Of a DNA stretch of 13,638 nt, positions 1-6,780 are shown piece after piece. The position numbers were made by a program, and so were the translations under genes. The stretch is taken from positions 1-13,638 of the forward strand of contig CAZBJB010000040.1 of NCBI GenBank assembly GCA_964492105.1, read 5' to 3'. Every line of letters begins with the position of its first letter. Position 1 is the stretch's first letter. Source of the stretch: JAUZQZ01 sp964492105. Lineage in GTDB: Bacteria > Pseudomonadota > Zetaproteobacteria > Mariprofundales > Mariprofundaceae. A model generated the notes under the pieces. It saw only the letters and a program-made list of their open reading frames with translations, was not told the DNA's origin and did not search any database.

Positions 1-258
1 GGTACTTTGTTCGCAGCCGTAGCGAATTCCGAAGAAGAAGGCCATAGTTATGCAAGAGGCGCGTGGGTGATGAATGATTTCCTGGGATGCCATACGGATT
101 CAAGGGTTGCGATTCAATGTCGGTTCATGGGAGTAAGGATGCGGTAGAATTCATGGATCATGCGGGTTAGAGTGCTGCGCCAGACAGCTTGACCCGGAAC
201 CATCCATGGGCGTTCCGGATTAAAGGCTGTGATCTTCTCGGATGGAAGGGGTGTAAGC
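1..258. other. Leader region before ndk with the tail of an unrecognised reading frame
   Basis: Two + strand frames are open at the window edge. One runs 1-147 (stop TAG 145-147; 48 residues containing SEEEGHSYARGAW). The other runs 3-47 (14 residues ending in an Arg-rich tail encoded by AGA/AGA/AGG, codons rare in the neighbouring genes). A - strand frame is also open from an ATG at 93 to position 1. None is recognisable, so I do not call a gene. From 148 to 258 there is no convincing reading frame. This part contains a perfect 7-bp inverted repeat, CCGGAAC (194-200) and GTTCCGG (212-218), with no following T-run, and no promoter I would defend. A degraded transposable-element end may lie at 42-58 (separate entry). 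Confidence 0.3.
42..58 (-). repeat. Possible degraded terminus of the MITE family
   Basis: Read on the - strand, 58 to 46 is CTCTTGCATAACT. It differs at one of 13 positions from the CTCTTGCAAAACT shared by the right terminus of the intact element at 5374-5534 and the solo copy at 701-727. It is followed by ATG, as in the intact copy, but with a 1-base gap. No second terminus or target duplication is visible because the element body would extend left, out of the window. By rough count a 13-mer with at most one mismatch is not expected by chance in a window of this size, but the match is short. Confidence 0.35.
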
Positions 259-687
259 ATGGCCGTTCAACGTACACTTTCAATTGTCAAGCCGGATGCG
301 GTTTCCAGGAATGTTATCGGTGATATTATCCGCCGCTTTGAGGAGAACGGGCTGGCAGTCATCGCGACACGCATGACACAATTGTCAACCGGGCAGGCGA
401 GCCGTTTTTATGCAGTTCATAAGGAACGCCCATTTTACATGGATTTATGCGTTTTTATGAGTTCCGGCCCTATTCTTGCCATGGTCCTTGAAGGCAAGAA
501 TGCTGTGGCGCTGAACCGACAGCTGATGGGAGCAACAAACCCGAAAGAAGCAGAGGCCGGTACGATTCGTGCTGACCATGCGGCGTCCATTGATACCAAT
601 GCCGTACACGGATCGGATTCGGAGGAAAATGCAGTCATTGAGATTGCTTTTTTCTTTGGCGATCTGGATTTACACAGCCGCCAGTAA
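259..687 (+). CDS. ndk: Nucleoside diphosphate kinase
   Basis: Nucleoside diphosphate kinase transfers the gamma-phosphate of ATP to other NDPs through a phosphohistidine intermediate, balancing cytosolic NTP and dNTP pools. The 142-residue product has the usual bacterial length. It opens with the family start AVQRTLSIVKPDAV, where the Lys of KPDA contacts the phosphates. Near the C-terminus is the active-site block NAVHGSDS, with the catalytic His at residue 117, the canonical number. GATNPKEAEAGTIRADHA, the nucleotide-binding stretch, is intact. I chose ATG 259 because GGAAGGGG lies a few bases upstream (244-251) and the protein then starts as the family does. A GTG at 229 would add ten residues with no family match. 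The stop (685-687) lies just before the lysS leader. Nothing in the sequence looks damaged. Confidence 0.96.
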   Translation: MAVQRTLSIVKPDAVSRNVIGDIIRRFEENGLAVIATRMTQLSTGQASRFYAVHKERPFYMDLCVFMSSGPILAMVLEGKNAVALNRQLMGATNPKEAEAGTIRADHAASIDTNAVHGSDSEENAVIEIAFFFGDLDLHSRQ

Positions 688-700
688 TGTTTTGACCAAC

Positions 701-745
701 AAGCCTCTTGCAAAACTCGTGAGCGGCAAGGAATCGGTCGTTTCC
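701..745 (+). repeat. Solo terminus of the MITE-like element overlapping the lysS leader
   Basis: Positions 704-727 read CCTCTTGCAAAACTCGTGAGCGGC in two parts: CCTCTTGCAAAACTC, then GTGAGCGGC. The right end of the intact element (5508-5531, read on the - strand) is the same except at two positions. A weaker match with a gap (AATCGG..TTTCC) continues to about 745. Only one terminus is present and no partner end occurs in the 13 kb, so this is a truncated copy or remnant. It lies between the ndk stop and the conserved part of lysS and supplies one candidate lysS start codon (GTG 719). Confidence 0.7.
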
Positions 746-757
746 ACGGAAGCGCAG

Positions 758-2227
758 GTGCCCGAACAGATCCGTATCCGGCGGGAGAAGCTGGCCCGTC
801 TGCGCGCAGCGGGTCTCGCATATCCCAATAGCTTTCGCCCCTCTGATACCAGTTCCGGGATACTGGCAAGGTGTCAGGATTGGGATGCGAACCAGCTGGA
901 ATCCGAAGCGATTTGCGTGTGTCTGACCGGGCGCATCATGTCCCATCGCATCATGGGGCGGTCCAGCTTTATGCACATTCAGGACGGATCAGGGCGTATT
1001 CAGATCTTTCTGAACCGGGATGTGTTGGGTGCGGAGACCTATAACCCAACCGGAAAATGGGATTTGGGTGACATCATTGGAGTGAAAGGCAGGTTATTTC
1101 GAACGAAAACGGGCGAGTTGTCGGTCAGGGCTTCCCGGGTTGAGATGATCACCAAGTGCTTGCGACCATTGCCTGAAAAATGGCACGGACTCGCGGACAA
1201 GGAACTGCGCTATCGCCAGCGTTATGTGGATCTGATGGTAAATCCCGAGGTCAGGGATGTATTCCAAACACGATCCAGGGCCATCAATGCTTTGCGCAAC
1301 AGCCTTGTAAATCGAGGTTTCGTCGAAGTGGAAACGCCGATGCTGCAAAGCCAGCCGGGCGGTGCCGCGGCGCGGCCATTTGTTACCCATCATCATGCGC
1401 TGGATATGGATTTGTATCTGCGTATTGCGCCGGAGCTATTCCTGAAACGCCTGGTGGTGGGTGGTATGGAGCGTGTATTCGAGATCAACCGTAATTTCCG
1501 GAATGAAGGGTTGGATGCGATGCATAATCCCGAATTTACCATGGTGGAATGGTATCAGGCCTATGCTGATTTCAATGATGCGATGGACACGACCGAGAGC
1601 CTGATCCGTGATGTGGTCGGTGCGTGTGATGCGGGGCAGGTGAGTTGGGAGGGTGTGGATGTTTTCCTGGATCGGCCATTCAAACGCATCCGCATGGATG
1701 AAGCCGTTTTTGAGAAACGTCCTGATGTGCGCGGTCACGTCGAGGACAAGGCCTTGCTGGCGACGGTTTGTATGCGGGCGATTGCCGGTTTCAAACCCTT
1801 AACAACCTGGAAGGCCGGGCATTATCTGGCCGCCCTGTTTGAGGAACTGGTGGAGCCGGAACTGAAACAGCCTGTGTTTGTGACCCATTTTCCGGTGGAT
1901 ATTTCACCCCTGGCCCGGCGCAATATTGATGACCCCTTTTTTACGGATCGTTTCGAGTTGTTCATCGCTGGCAAGGAAATTGCCAATGGCTTCTCGGAAT
2001 TGAATGATCCTGATGATCAGCGTGTCCGATTTCTGGCGCAGGCGCAGGCCAGAGCGGCAGGAGATGACGAGGCAACGGGCGTGGATGAGGACTATCTTCG
2101 TGCGCTTGAGTATGGGATGCCGCCGGCTGCAGGGGTGGGTATCGGTATTGATCGGCTGGTGATGATGCTGACCGGGCAGCATTCTATCCGGGATGTGCTA
2201 CTGTTTCCGCATATGCGACCCGAGTAA
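758..2227 (+). CDS. lysS: Lysyl-tRNA synthetase, class II
   Basis: This class II lysyl-tRNA synthetase attaches lysine to tRNA-Lys in the cytosol. Residues about 52-138 form the OB-fold anticodon-binding domain (GRIMSHRIMGRSSFMHIQD). It is followed by the signature RPLPEKWHGLADKELRYRQR. Motif 1 lies near 184-202 (GFVEVETPMLQ), motif 2 at 247-266 (FRNEGLDAMHNPEFTM) and motif 3 near 460-485 (GIGIDRLVMML, then SIRDVLLFP). All class II core residues appear present. The reading frame is open back into ndk, so the start is uncertain. GTG 758 is preferred because GGAAG sits five bases before it; this gives 489 residues. GTG 719 (502 residues, closer to the E. coli 505) and TTG 692 have no Shine-Dalgarno sequence and fall within or before the MITE-end remnant at 701-745. 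All three starts keep the N-terminal helix IRIRREKLARLRAAG. Its position 70 bp after ndk suggests cotranscription. Confidence 0.95.
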   Translation: MPEQIRIRREKLARLRAAGLAYPNSFRPSDTSSGILARCQDWDANQLESEAICVCLTGRIMSHRIMGRSSFMHIQDGSGRIQIFLNRDVLGAETYNPTGKWDLGDIIGVKGRLFRTKTGELSVRASRVEMITKCLRPLPEKWHGLADKELRYRQRYVDLMVNPEVRDVFQTRSRAINALRNSLVNRGFVEVETPMLQSQPGGAAARPFVTHHHALDMDLYLRIAPELFLKRLVVGGMERVFEINRNFRNEGLDAMHNPEFTMVEWYQAYADFNDAMDTTESLIRDVVGACDAGQVSWEGVDVFLDRPFKRIRMDEAVFEKRPDVRGHVEDKALLATVCMRAIAGFKPLTTWKAGHYLAALFEELVEPELKQPVFVTHFPVDISPLARRNIDDPFFTDRFELFIAGKEIANGFSELNDPDDQRVRFLAQAQARAAGDDEATGVDEDYLRALEYGMPPAAGVGIGIDRLVMMLTGQHSIRDVLLFPHMRPE

Positions 2228-2299
2228 ATGGTGGCCTCGAGAAAAACCCAGTGAATGGCCCTGTTGTAACTTCATCAAGCTAGAAACGAGAGGCGTAAA

Positions 2300-2773
2300 A
2301 TGTATGCAAACCTGATTATGGTCAAAAATGTGATGACATGCCAACCCGATCAAACGGTCGCGGAGGCGATCGGATTACTGAACAGGAAAACCTTCCGGAT
2401 CATTCCTGTTGTGGATGATAAACATCATATTCTCGGCGCTGTGAACACGCTGACATTGCTTGCGCATATCGTGCCGGAATACATCCTTGACCGGCATTTG
2501 CAGTCCGTGCCGTTTGTGCCCGATATCGGGTTGTTGCACAAGCATTACCGGGAAATCCTGCAAAAAAATGTTACCGAGGTGATGGATGACGATCCGACCC
2601 TTGTACGGGAGGATGAATCGCTGCTGTCAGTAGCGGCGTCCATGGTCACGCATGACCGGTTTGAATACGTGCTGGTTGTGGATGACGAACAACATTTGGC
2701 CGGTGTGATTTCATCGAACGATATTTTGATGGCTATGGATCATTTTATTCCGAAAGCGACACCTGATGCCTGA
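2300..2773 (+). CDS. Stand-alone protein with two CBS domains
   Basis: The 157-residue soluble protein is essentially one Bateman module. The first CBS domain covers about residues 5-60 (VKNVMTCQPDQTVAEAIGLL, then FRIIPVVDD and GAVNTLTLL). The second covers about 90-150 (VTEVMDDDPTLVREDESLL, then YVLVVDDEQHLAGVISSND). CBS pairs usually bind adenosine nucleotides and regulate an attached or partner enzyme or transporter. The ligand cannot be read from sequence. ATG 2300 is preceded by GAGAGG (2288-2293) at good spacing. The last codons overlap the start of the downstream permease by 8 bp, which implies translational coupling. The simplest inference is that it senses energy charge and gates that permease, much as CBS domains do when fused to channels and transporters. 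The 72-bp gap after lysS shows no clear terminator or promoter. Confidence 0.88.
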   Translation: MYANLIMVKNVMTCQPDQTVAEAIGLLNRKTFRIIPVVDDKHHILGAVNTLTLLAHIVPEYILDRHLQSVPFVPDIGLLHKHYREILQKNVTEVMDDDPTLVREDESLLSVAASMVTHDRFEYVLVVDDEQHLAGVISSNDILMAMDHFIPKATPDA

Positions 2774-4115
2774 TTCCATCCATGGCTTGACCATGCATAT
2801 GCTGTTCGGCATGAATCCCGTCTGGGTTGCGGTAGCTATATTGCTGGTGGTTTATGCCACGATCATGCTTGAACAATTCAACCGGGCCGTTTTGTCGCTG
2901 CTGGGAGCAGGGTTGATGATTCTCTCCGGCGTGCTGACGCAGGAGGCGGCGGTTGCCGGTATTGATTTCAATACCATCGGATTGCTGACGGGCATGATGG
3001 TGATTGTAGCCATCAGCCAGAAGACCGGCATGTTCCAGTATGTGGCGATTAGAGCGGCCAAGCTGGCGCGTGGACGTCCATGGGGCATTCTTGTGATGCT
3101 CTCAGTGGTGACGGCTGTGTTTTCGGCATTTCTGGATAATGTAACCACGGTGTTGCTGATTGTTCCGGTCACCTTGCTGATTACCGATGCGCTTGGTGTG
3201 AAACCTTACCCCTTTCTGTTTTCCCAGATTCTGGCTTCCAATATTGGAGGAACAGCCACGCTGATCGGCGATCCGCCCAATATCATGATTGGCTCGCATG
3301 CGCATCTGAGCTTCTATGATTTCCTTGCCAATCTGACACCCATTATTCCACTGATCATGCTGGTCGCGCTGTCGATGATCTGGCTGCTGTTTGGACGGAG
3401 CATGCATGCCTCGGCGGAGGCGCAGCGATTGATTATGGAGTTTGACGAGCGCGAGGCCATCAAGGACGTGCCACTGCTCAGGAAGAGTTTGTTCATACTG
3501 GGGCTGGTGATCACGGGGTTTACCCTGTCGCATAATCTGCATCTGGAGCCCGCCACCATTGCCTTGTTTGGCGCTGCCTTGTTGTTGCTGCTGGAGTCGT
3601 GGGGACATGATCTGCATGCCAAGGACAAGGCTTTTGAGAGCGCCATGGTCGAGGTGGAATGGACCACCATCTTCTTCTTCGTCGGGTTGTTCATTATTGT
3701 AACCGGTGTGGAACACGTGGGCGTGATTGCATGGATGGCAAAAAAAACGCTGTTGCTCACGGGTGGAAACTTCAATGCCACTGTCGCCGCTGTTCTGTGG
3801 ATTTCCGCCCTTGCATCGGCGGTCATTGATAATATCCCCTTTGTCGCCACTATGATTCCGTTGATTCAGAATATGGCGCCAACATTTGGCGGGGATCAGA
3901 TGATTGTGCCATTGTGGTGGGCGTTGGCGCTGGGTGCATGTCTGGGTGGTAACGGTTCACTCATTGGTGCATCGGCCAATCTGATTGTGGCGGGCTTTGC
4001 ACAACGGGCGGGGCATCGCATCGGATTCATGCAGTTTACCAAACATGCGTTTCTCATGATGCTGGTCAGTATCGTGATCGCCCATGTTTACCTGTATTTT
4101 CGTTATCTTCATTGA
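2766..4115 (+). CDS. ArsB/NhaD/SLC13-type (ion transporter superfamily) inner-membrane permease
   Basis: This 449-residue polytopic membrane protein belongs to the ion transporter superfamily that contains ArsB, NhaD, CitMHS and SLC13 carriers. It is strongly hydrophobic, with roughly 11-12 membrane segments. It shows the two pseudo-symmetric substrate loops typical of the fold: NIGGTATLIGDPPNIMIG at residues 159-176 and GGNGSLIGASANLIVAG near 394-410. VFSAFLDNVTTVLL (about 118-131) and SAVIDNIPFVATM are the matching helix-break pair. The substrate is not determined by these motifs; anion, Na+/H+ exchange, arsenite and dicarboxylate carriers share them. No ars genes are nearby, so arsenite export is not supported. 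The start ATG 2766 overlaps the CBS gene by 8 bp with no strong ribosome site, so translation probably depends on the upstream gene. ATG 2793 is an alternative start and would leave out nine residues before the first membrane segment. Confidence 0.87.
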   Translation: MPDSIHGLTMHMLFGMNPVWVAVAILLVVYATIMLEQFNRAVLSLLGAGLMILSGVLTQEAAVAGIDFNTIGLLTGMMVIVAISQKTGMFQYVAIRAAKLARGRPWGILVMLSVVTAVFSAFLDNVTTVLLIVPVTLLITDALGVKPYPFLFSQILASNIGGTATLIGDPPNIMIGSHAHLSFYDFLANLTPIIPLIMLVALSMIWLLFGRSMHASAEAQRLIMEFDEREAIKDVPLLRKSLFILGLVITGFTLSHNLHLEPATIALFGAALLLLLESWGHDLHAKDKAFESAMVEVEWTTIFFFVGLFIIVTGVEHVGVIAWMAKKTLLLTGGNFNATVAAVLWISALASAVIDNIPFVATMIPLIQNMAPTFGGDQMIVPLWWALALGACLGGNGSLIGASANLIVAGFAQRAGHRIGFMQFTKHAFLMMLVSIVIAHVYLYFRYLH

Positions 4116-4127
4116 GGTCGTCGTCTG

Positions 4128-5363
4128 ATGCAATATGAATTGATGCTGGCTACGCGCTACCTTCGTTCCAAACGGGATGAGCGCTTTATTTCCCTGATCA
4201 GCTGGAGCTCGGGAATCGGCGTGGCGATTGGTGTAGCGGCTCTGATCGTTGTTCTTTCGGTCATGTACGGGTTCGATGTGGAATTAAAAGACAGGATATT
4301 GGGTTTTTCATCGCATGTGGATATCCAGGGACCGGGCGATACGCTGGCACAATGGCCGGACTGGTTACAAAAGGTGGAACGACTTCCTGACGTTGCACGC
4401 GCCGCACCCTACGTTTCGGTTCCGGTTATGATTGTGCATGGTGCGTTGGCAGCGGGAGTGATGCTCAAGGGGGTGGATATTTCACGTGAACAGGAGATTA
4501 CCAAACATATGGTGTCCGGTAATTTCAATGCCCTGGGAAAAGGTAGTCCATTCAAGGTGGTTGTGGGCAAGGATCTGGCGCATAAACTGGGATTACAGAC
4601 GGGAGACCGGGTGAATGTGGTATCCCCCGCAGCGGGAATTGCACCGTCCGGCATGACGCCACGCATGCGTTCCTTTGAAGTGGCGGGTATCTTCAATTCC
4701 GGTTTCTACGAATATGACGTGGGCCTGATTATCGCCCCCATGGAGGCGGTGCAAAGGCTTAACCGTCTGGGAAACAGGGTTACGGGCATCGCACTGCATC
4801 TTCACGATCGGGATCAGGCACGGATGGTTGCAAATGAGGTGCGACGGCTGTTGCCGCCTGATGCATGGGTTGAAGACTGGATGCAACAACATCATTCGTT
4901 TTTCCGGGCATTGAAGATGGAACGCGTGGTGATGGGTATCATATTATCACTCATTGTGCTGGTCGCGGTGTTCAATATGGTCGCATCCCTGGTGATGGTG
5001 GTCATGGAACGAAGAAAGGAAATAGCGATTCTCAAGACCATTGGCGCCACCAATGCTTCGGTGATGAAGGTGTTTTTATACATGGGATCGATCCTGACCG
5101 GCGTGGGTACGTTGCTTGGCGCTTTGTTCGGCTTGTTGCTGGCGTGGAAGTTGGGTGCGATTCTGGCATGGTTCCAGAACGTAACAGGCGTGACAATCCT
5201 GTCCAGTGACGTGTATTACATTGACCGTGTCCCCTCCATCATTGATCCGGTTGGTGTAAGCCTGGTCGTGATAGCAAGCCTTGGTATGGGGTTGGTGGCT
5301 ACAATTTACCCCGCGTGGCGCGCTGCGCATGTTCCGCCGGCGGATGCGCTGCGCTATGAATAA
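4128..5363 (+). CDS. lolC: LolC/LolE-family lipoprotein-releasing ABC transporter permease
   Basis: This is the membrane subunit of the Lol transporter, which extracts mature lipoproteins from the inner membrane and hands them to LolA for delivery to the outer membrane. The 411-residue protein has the family layout. The N-terminal stretch ELMLATRYLRSKR precedes TM1 at about residues 21-48 (GIGVAIGVAALIVVLSVMYG). A large periplasmic domain spans about 50-265. Three C-terminal segments lie near 267-291, 314-345 and 373-398. The cytosolic coupling motif ERRKEIAILKTIGAT precedes TM3, and the chain ends in PADALRYE. Only one LolC/E-type gene is visible, while E. coli has two; either a paralogue lies elsewhere or this one forms a homodimer. 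Its ATPase partner lolD lies 1.4 kb downstream, separated by a MITE and the TPR/CNB gene. A GAGG stands about ten bases before ATG 4128. Confidence 0.92.
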   Translation: MQYELMLATRYLRSKRDERFISLISWSSGIGVAIGVAALIVVLSVMYGFDVELKDRILGFSSHVDIQGPGDTLAQWPDWLQKVERLPDVARAAPYVSVPVMIVHGALAAGVMLKGVDISREQEITKHMVSGNFNALGKGSPFKVVVGKDLAHKLGLQTGDRVNVVSPAAGIAPSGMTPRMRSFEVAGIFNSGFYEYDVGLIIAPMEAVQRLNRLGNRVTGIALHLHDRDQARMVANEVRRLLPPDAWVEDWMQQHHSFFRALKMERVVMGIILSLIVLVAVFNMVASLVMVVMERRKEIAILKTIGATNASVMKVFLYMGSILTGVGTLLGALFGLLLAWKLGAILAWFQNVTGVTILSSDVYYIDRVPSIIDPVGVSLVVIASLGMGLVATIYPAWRAAHVPPADALRYE

Positions 5364-5369
5364 ATTGTA

Positions 5370-5373
5370 TACT
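5370..5373. repeat. Left target-site duplication (TACT) of the MITE-like element
   Basis: TACT immediately before the left terminus is repeated immediately after the right terminus at 5535-5538. The element therefore inserted by a staggered 4-bp cut and is likely intact at both ends. Confidence 0.75.
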
Positions 5374-5534
5374 GAACCTCTTGCAAAACGCTGGGTGGAT
5401 GGGCGGCAATCCCGCTTTGAGACCATTTTCGGGATTGAATGAGCTGCATGGTGGCTCCATAGAACGAAATTCAAGCTCGGAAATGGGCCGAAGTGGGGAA
5501 GCCGATCGCCGCTCATGAGTTTTGCAAGAGACTC
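5374..5534. mobile_element. 161-bp MITE-like element with 4-bp target duplications
   Basis: Terminal inverted repeats bound this non-coding element: GAACCTCTTGCAAAAC at the left (5374-5389) and its counterpart GAGTCTCTTGCAAAAC, read on the - strand, at the right (5534-5519). They match at 14 of 16 positions, and the inner 12 are identical. It is flanked by TACT on both sides (5370-5373 and 5535-5538), a 4-bp target duplication. The interior holds no transposase; it has a smaller hairpin (AATCCCG 5408-5414 with CGGGATT 5430-5436). A complete element with matching termini and duplications but no coding capacity is the definition of a MITE, moved by a transposase elsewhere. The TTGCAAAA-type ends resemble those of some IS5/IS4-group elements, which I recall only loosely. 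It lies between the lolC stop and the next gene's ribosome site. Confidence 0.88.
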
Positions 5535-5556
5535 TACTGATTGACGGGGAGGATTG

Positions 5557-6780
5557 ATGTCTGACAAAAAACTGCATTACAAGGCCAAACAAGCTCTGCT
5601 GAACGGGAAATATAAGAAGGCCTTAGAATATTTCGGTACACTGCATGAACTCGAACCGGATGATCTGCGCATTTATATGAAACTTGCCGATCTGCATGAG
5701 AAAACCGGAGATACGGAAAAGGCCGTTGCCGACTACATTCATATTGCCGGAGTCTATGTCGATCAGGGACTGGTTGTTCAGGCGATTGCAATCCATAAAA
5801 TCGTTCTTCGTCTTGATCCGGAACAAACGAAAATCAAGGAACGCCTGAAGACGCTGTCCAGCGAACGCGGTGATGACTGGGCGGTTCATATTGTAACACC
5901 GGAAAACCATGCGCAGGCACCCGATATCAATAGCAAGGATCGCATAAAGCTGAGTCTCGAACGCACGCCTCTTCTCTGTGGTTTGTCTGGCGATGCGTTG
6001 GAAGCGTTCATCGACTCCCTGAAATTGCGGCATGTGGCAGCGGATACGCCTGTCTTCCTGGAAGGAAACCATGGCGATTATATGTATTTGATAGGCATGG
6101 GCAATGTGCTATTGCGCGCCAGGGATGCACAGGGCAAAAAGCGGGTATTCCTGCACCTGTGTGAAGGTGATTTTTTTGGGGAATATGCGTTTATGTCCCG
6201 CGTACCGTACCCGAATGAGGCGATTGCCGAAACGGATTGCAGCGTGCTGGAGATTGATCGGGTGACCTTTGATGCATGGGTGGAGAAGTATCCTGGCATC
6301 CGGTCAACCATTGAAGACTTCTACCGTCAGAGGGTATTGGCCAGAGTGCTGGCGATTACACAGGTGTTCGAAGGGGTGCCAGCGGAGGCCAGGCTGGCCC
6401 TAGCCGATCATTTTCATTTACGAACTGTCGAGAAAGGCGATATCATTGTTCGTGAAGGGGAAAGGGAGGACACCTTTTATCTGATTCGATCGGGATCCGT
6501 AGATGTATCCACCAGCGGTATGGAGAAGGGTGGGGATCAGATTGAACTGGGGAGAATGGGTGAGGGTGATTTCTTTGGCGAAGTAGCGCTTCTGACGGAT
6601 AAGCCGCGCACTGCTACCGTGATCGCATGCGAGAAATCCGAACTGATGGAGCTTGCAAAGGTGGATTTTAACAAGATCACCAACAAGTTTCCATCCATAC
6701 GCAGGACTGTTGAGGCGTACCAGAAGCAACGGGTGCAAAATACCATCAAGATTCTTCTCAATCGAAAACCCGGCCAATGA
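5557..6780 (+). CDS. TPR protein with two cyclic-nucleotide-binding-type domains
   Basis: The 407-residue soluble protein has TPR-like helical repeats at about residues 3-110 (ALLNGKYKKALEYFGTLHE, then LADLHEKTGDTEKAVADY) and two Crp/PKA-type beta-barrel domains at about 130-255 and 265-390. In the second domain the phosphate-binding cassette is textbook: FFGEVALLTDKPRTATV, with Gly341, Glu342 and Arg351. In the first it reads FFGEYAFMSRVPYPNEAI: Gly208 and Glu209 remain, but Tyr218 stands where the cyclic-phosphate-binding Arg is expected, so that domain may not bind a canonical cyclic nucleotide. There is no helix-turn-helix, hence not a Crp-like transcription factor, and no attached kinase or channel. 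ATG 5557 is preferred over the in-frame TTG 5554 because GGGGAGG (5546-5552) is well placed for it. The stop overlaps the start of lolD, so the two are coupled. A regulatory or scaffold role for the Lol transporter is inference only. Confidence 0.85.
   Translation: MSDKKLHYKAKQALLNGKYKKALEYFGTLHELEPDDLRIYMKLADLHEKTGDTEKAVADYIHIAGVYVDQGLVVQAIAIHKIVLRLDPEQTKIKERLKTLSSERGDDWAVHIVTPENHAQAPDINSKDRIKLSLERTPLLCGLSGDALEAFIDSLKLRHVAADTPVFLEGNHGDYMYLIGMGNVLLRARDAQGKKRVFLHLCEGDFFGEYAFMSRVPYPNEAIAETDCSVLEIDRVTFDAWVEKYPGIRSTIEDFYRQRVLARVLAITQVFEGVPAEARLALADHFHLRTVEKGDIIVREGEREDTFYLIRSGSVDVSTSGMEKGGDQIELGRMGEGDFFGEVALLTDKPRTATVIACEKSELMELAKVDFNKITNKFPSIRRTVEAYQKQRVQNTIKILLNRKPGQ

Noticed and set aside
194..218. 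Hairpin CCGGAAC/GTTCCGG upstream of ndk as a terminator
   Set aside because: The stem is perfect but short, with an 11-base loop and no T-run after it; not enough for a terminator or a named operator.
2228..2299. Promoter or terminator between lysS and the CBS gene
   Set aside because: A TAGAAA at 2281 lacks a matching -35 at normal spacing, and no stable hairpin with a T-run is present.
3102..3850. Long - strand frames opposite the permease gene
   Set aside because: Their composition is odd (Gln/His-rich or low-complexity), they have no recognisable domain, and they lie opposite a clearly conserved membrane protein.
5076..5567. 163-codon - strand frame crossing the MITE and the lolC 3' end
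   Set aside because: It spans a recent insertion and the antisense of lolC; no homology and no ribosome site. Its LAKLMSG phrase is only the element terminus in translation.
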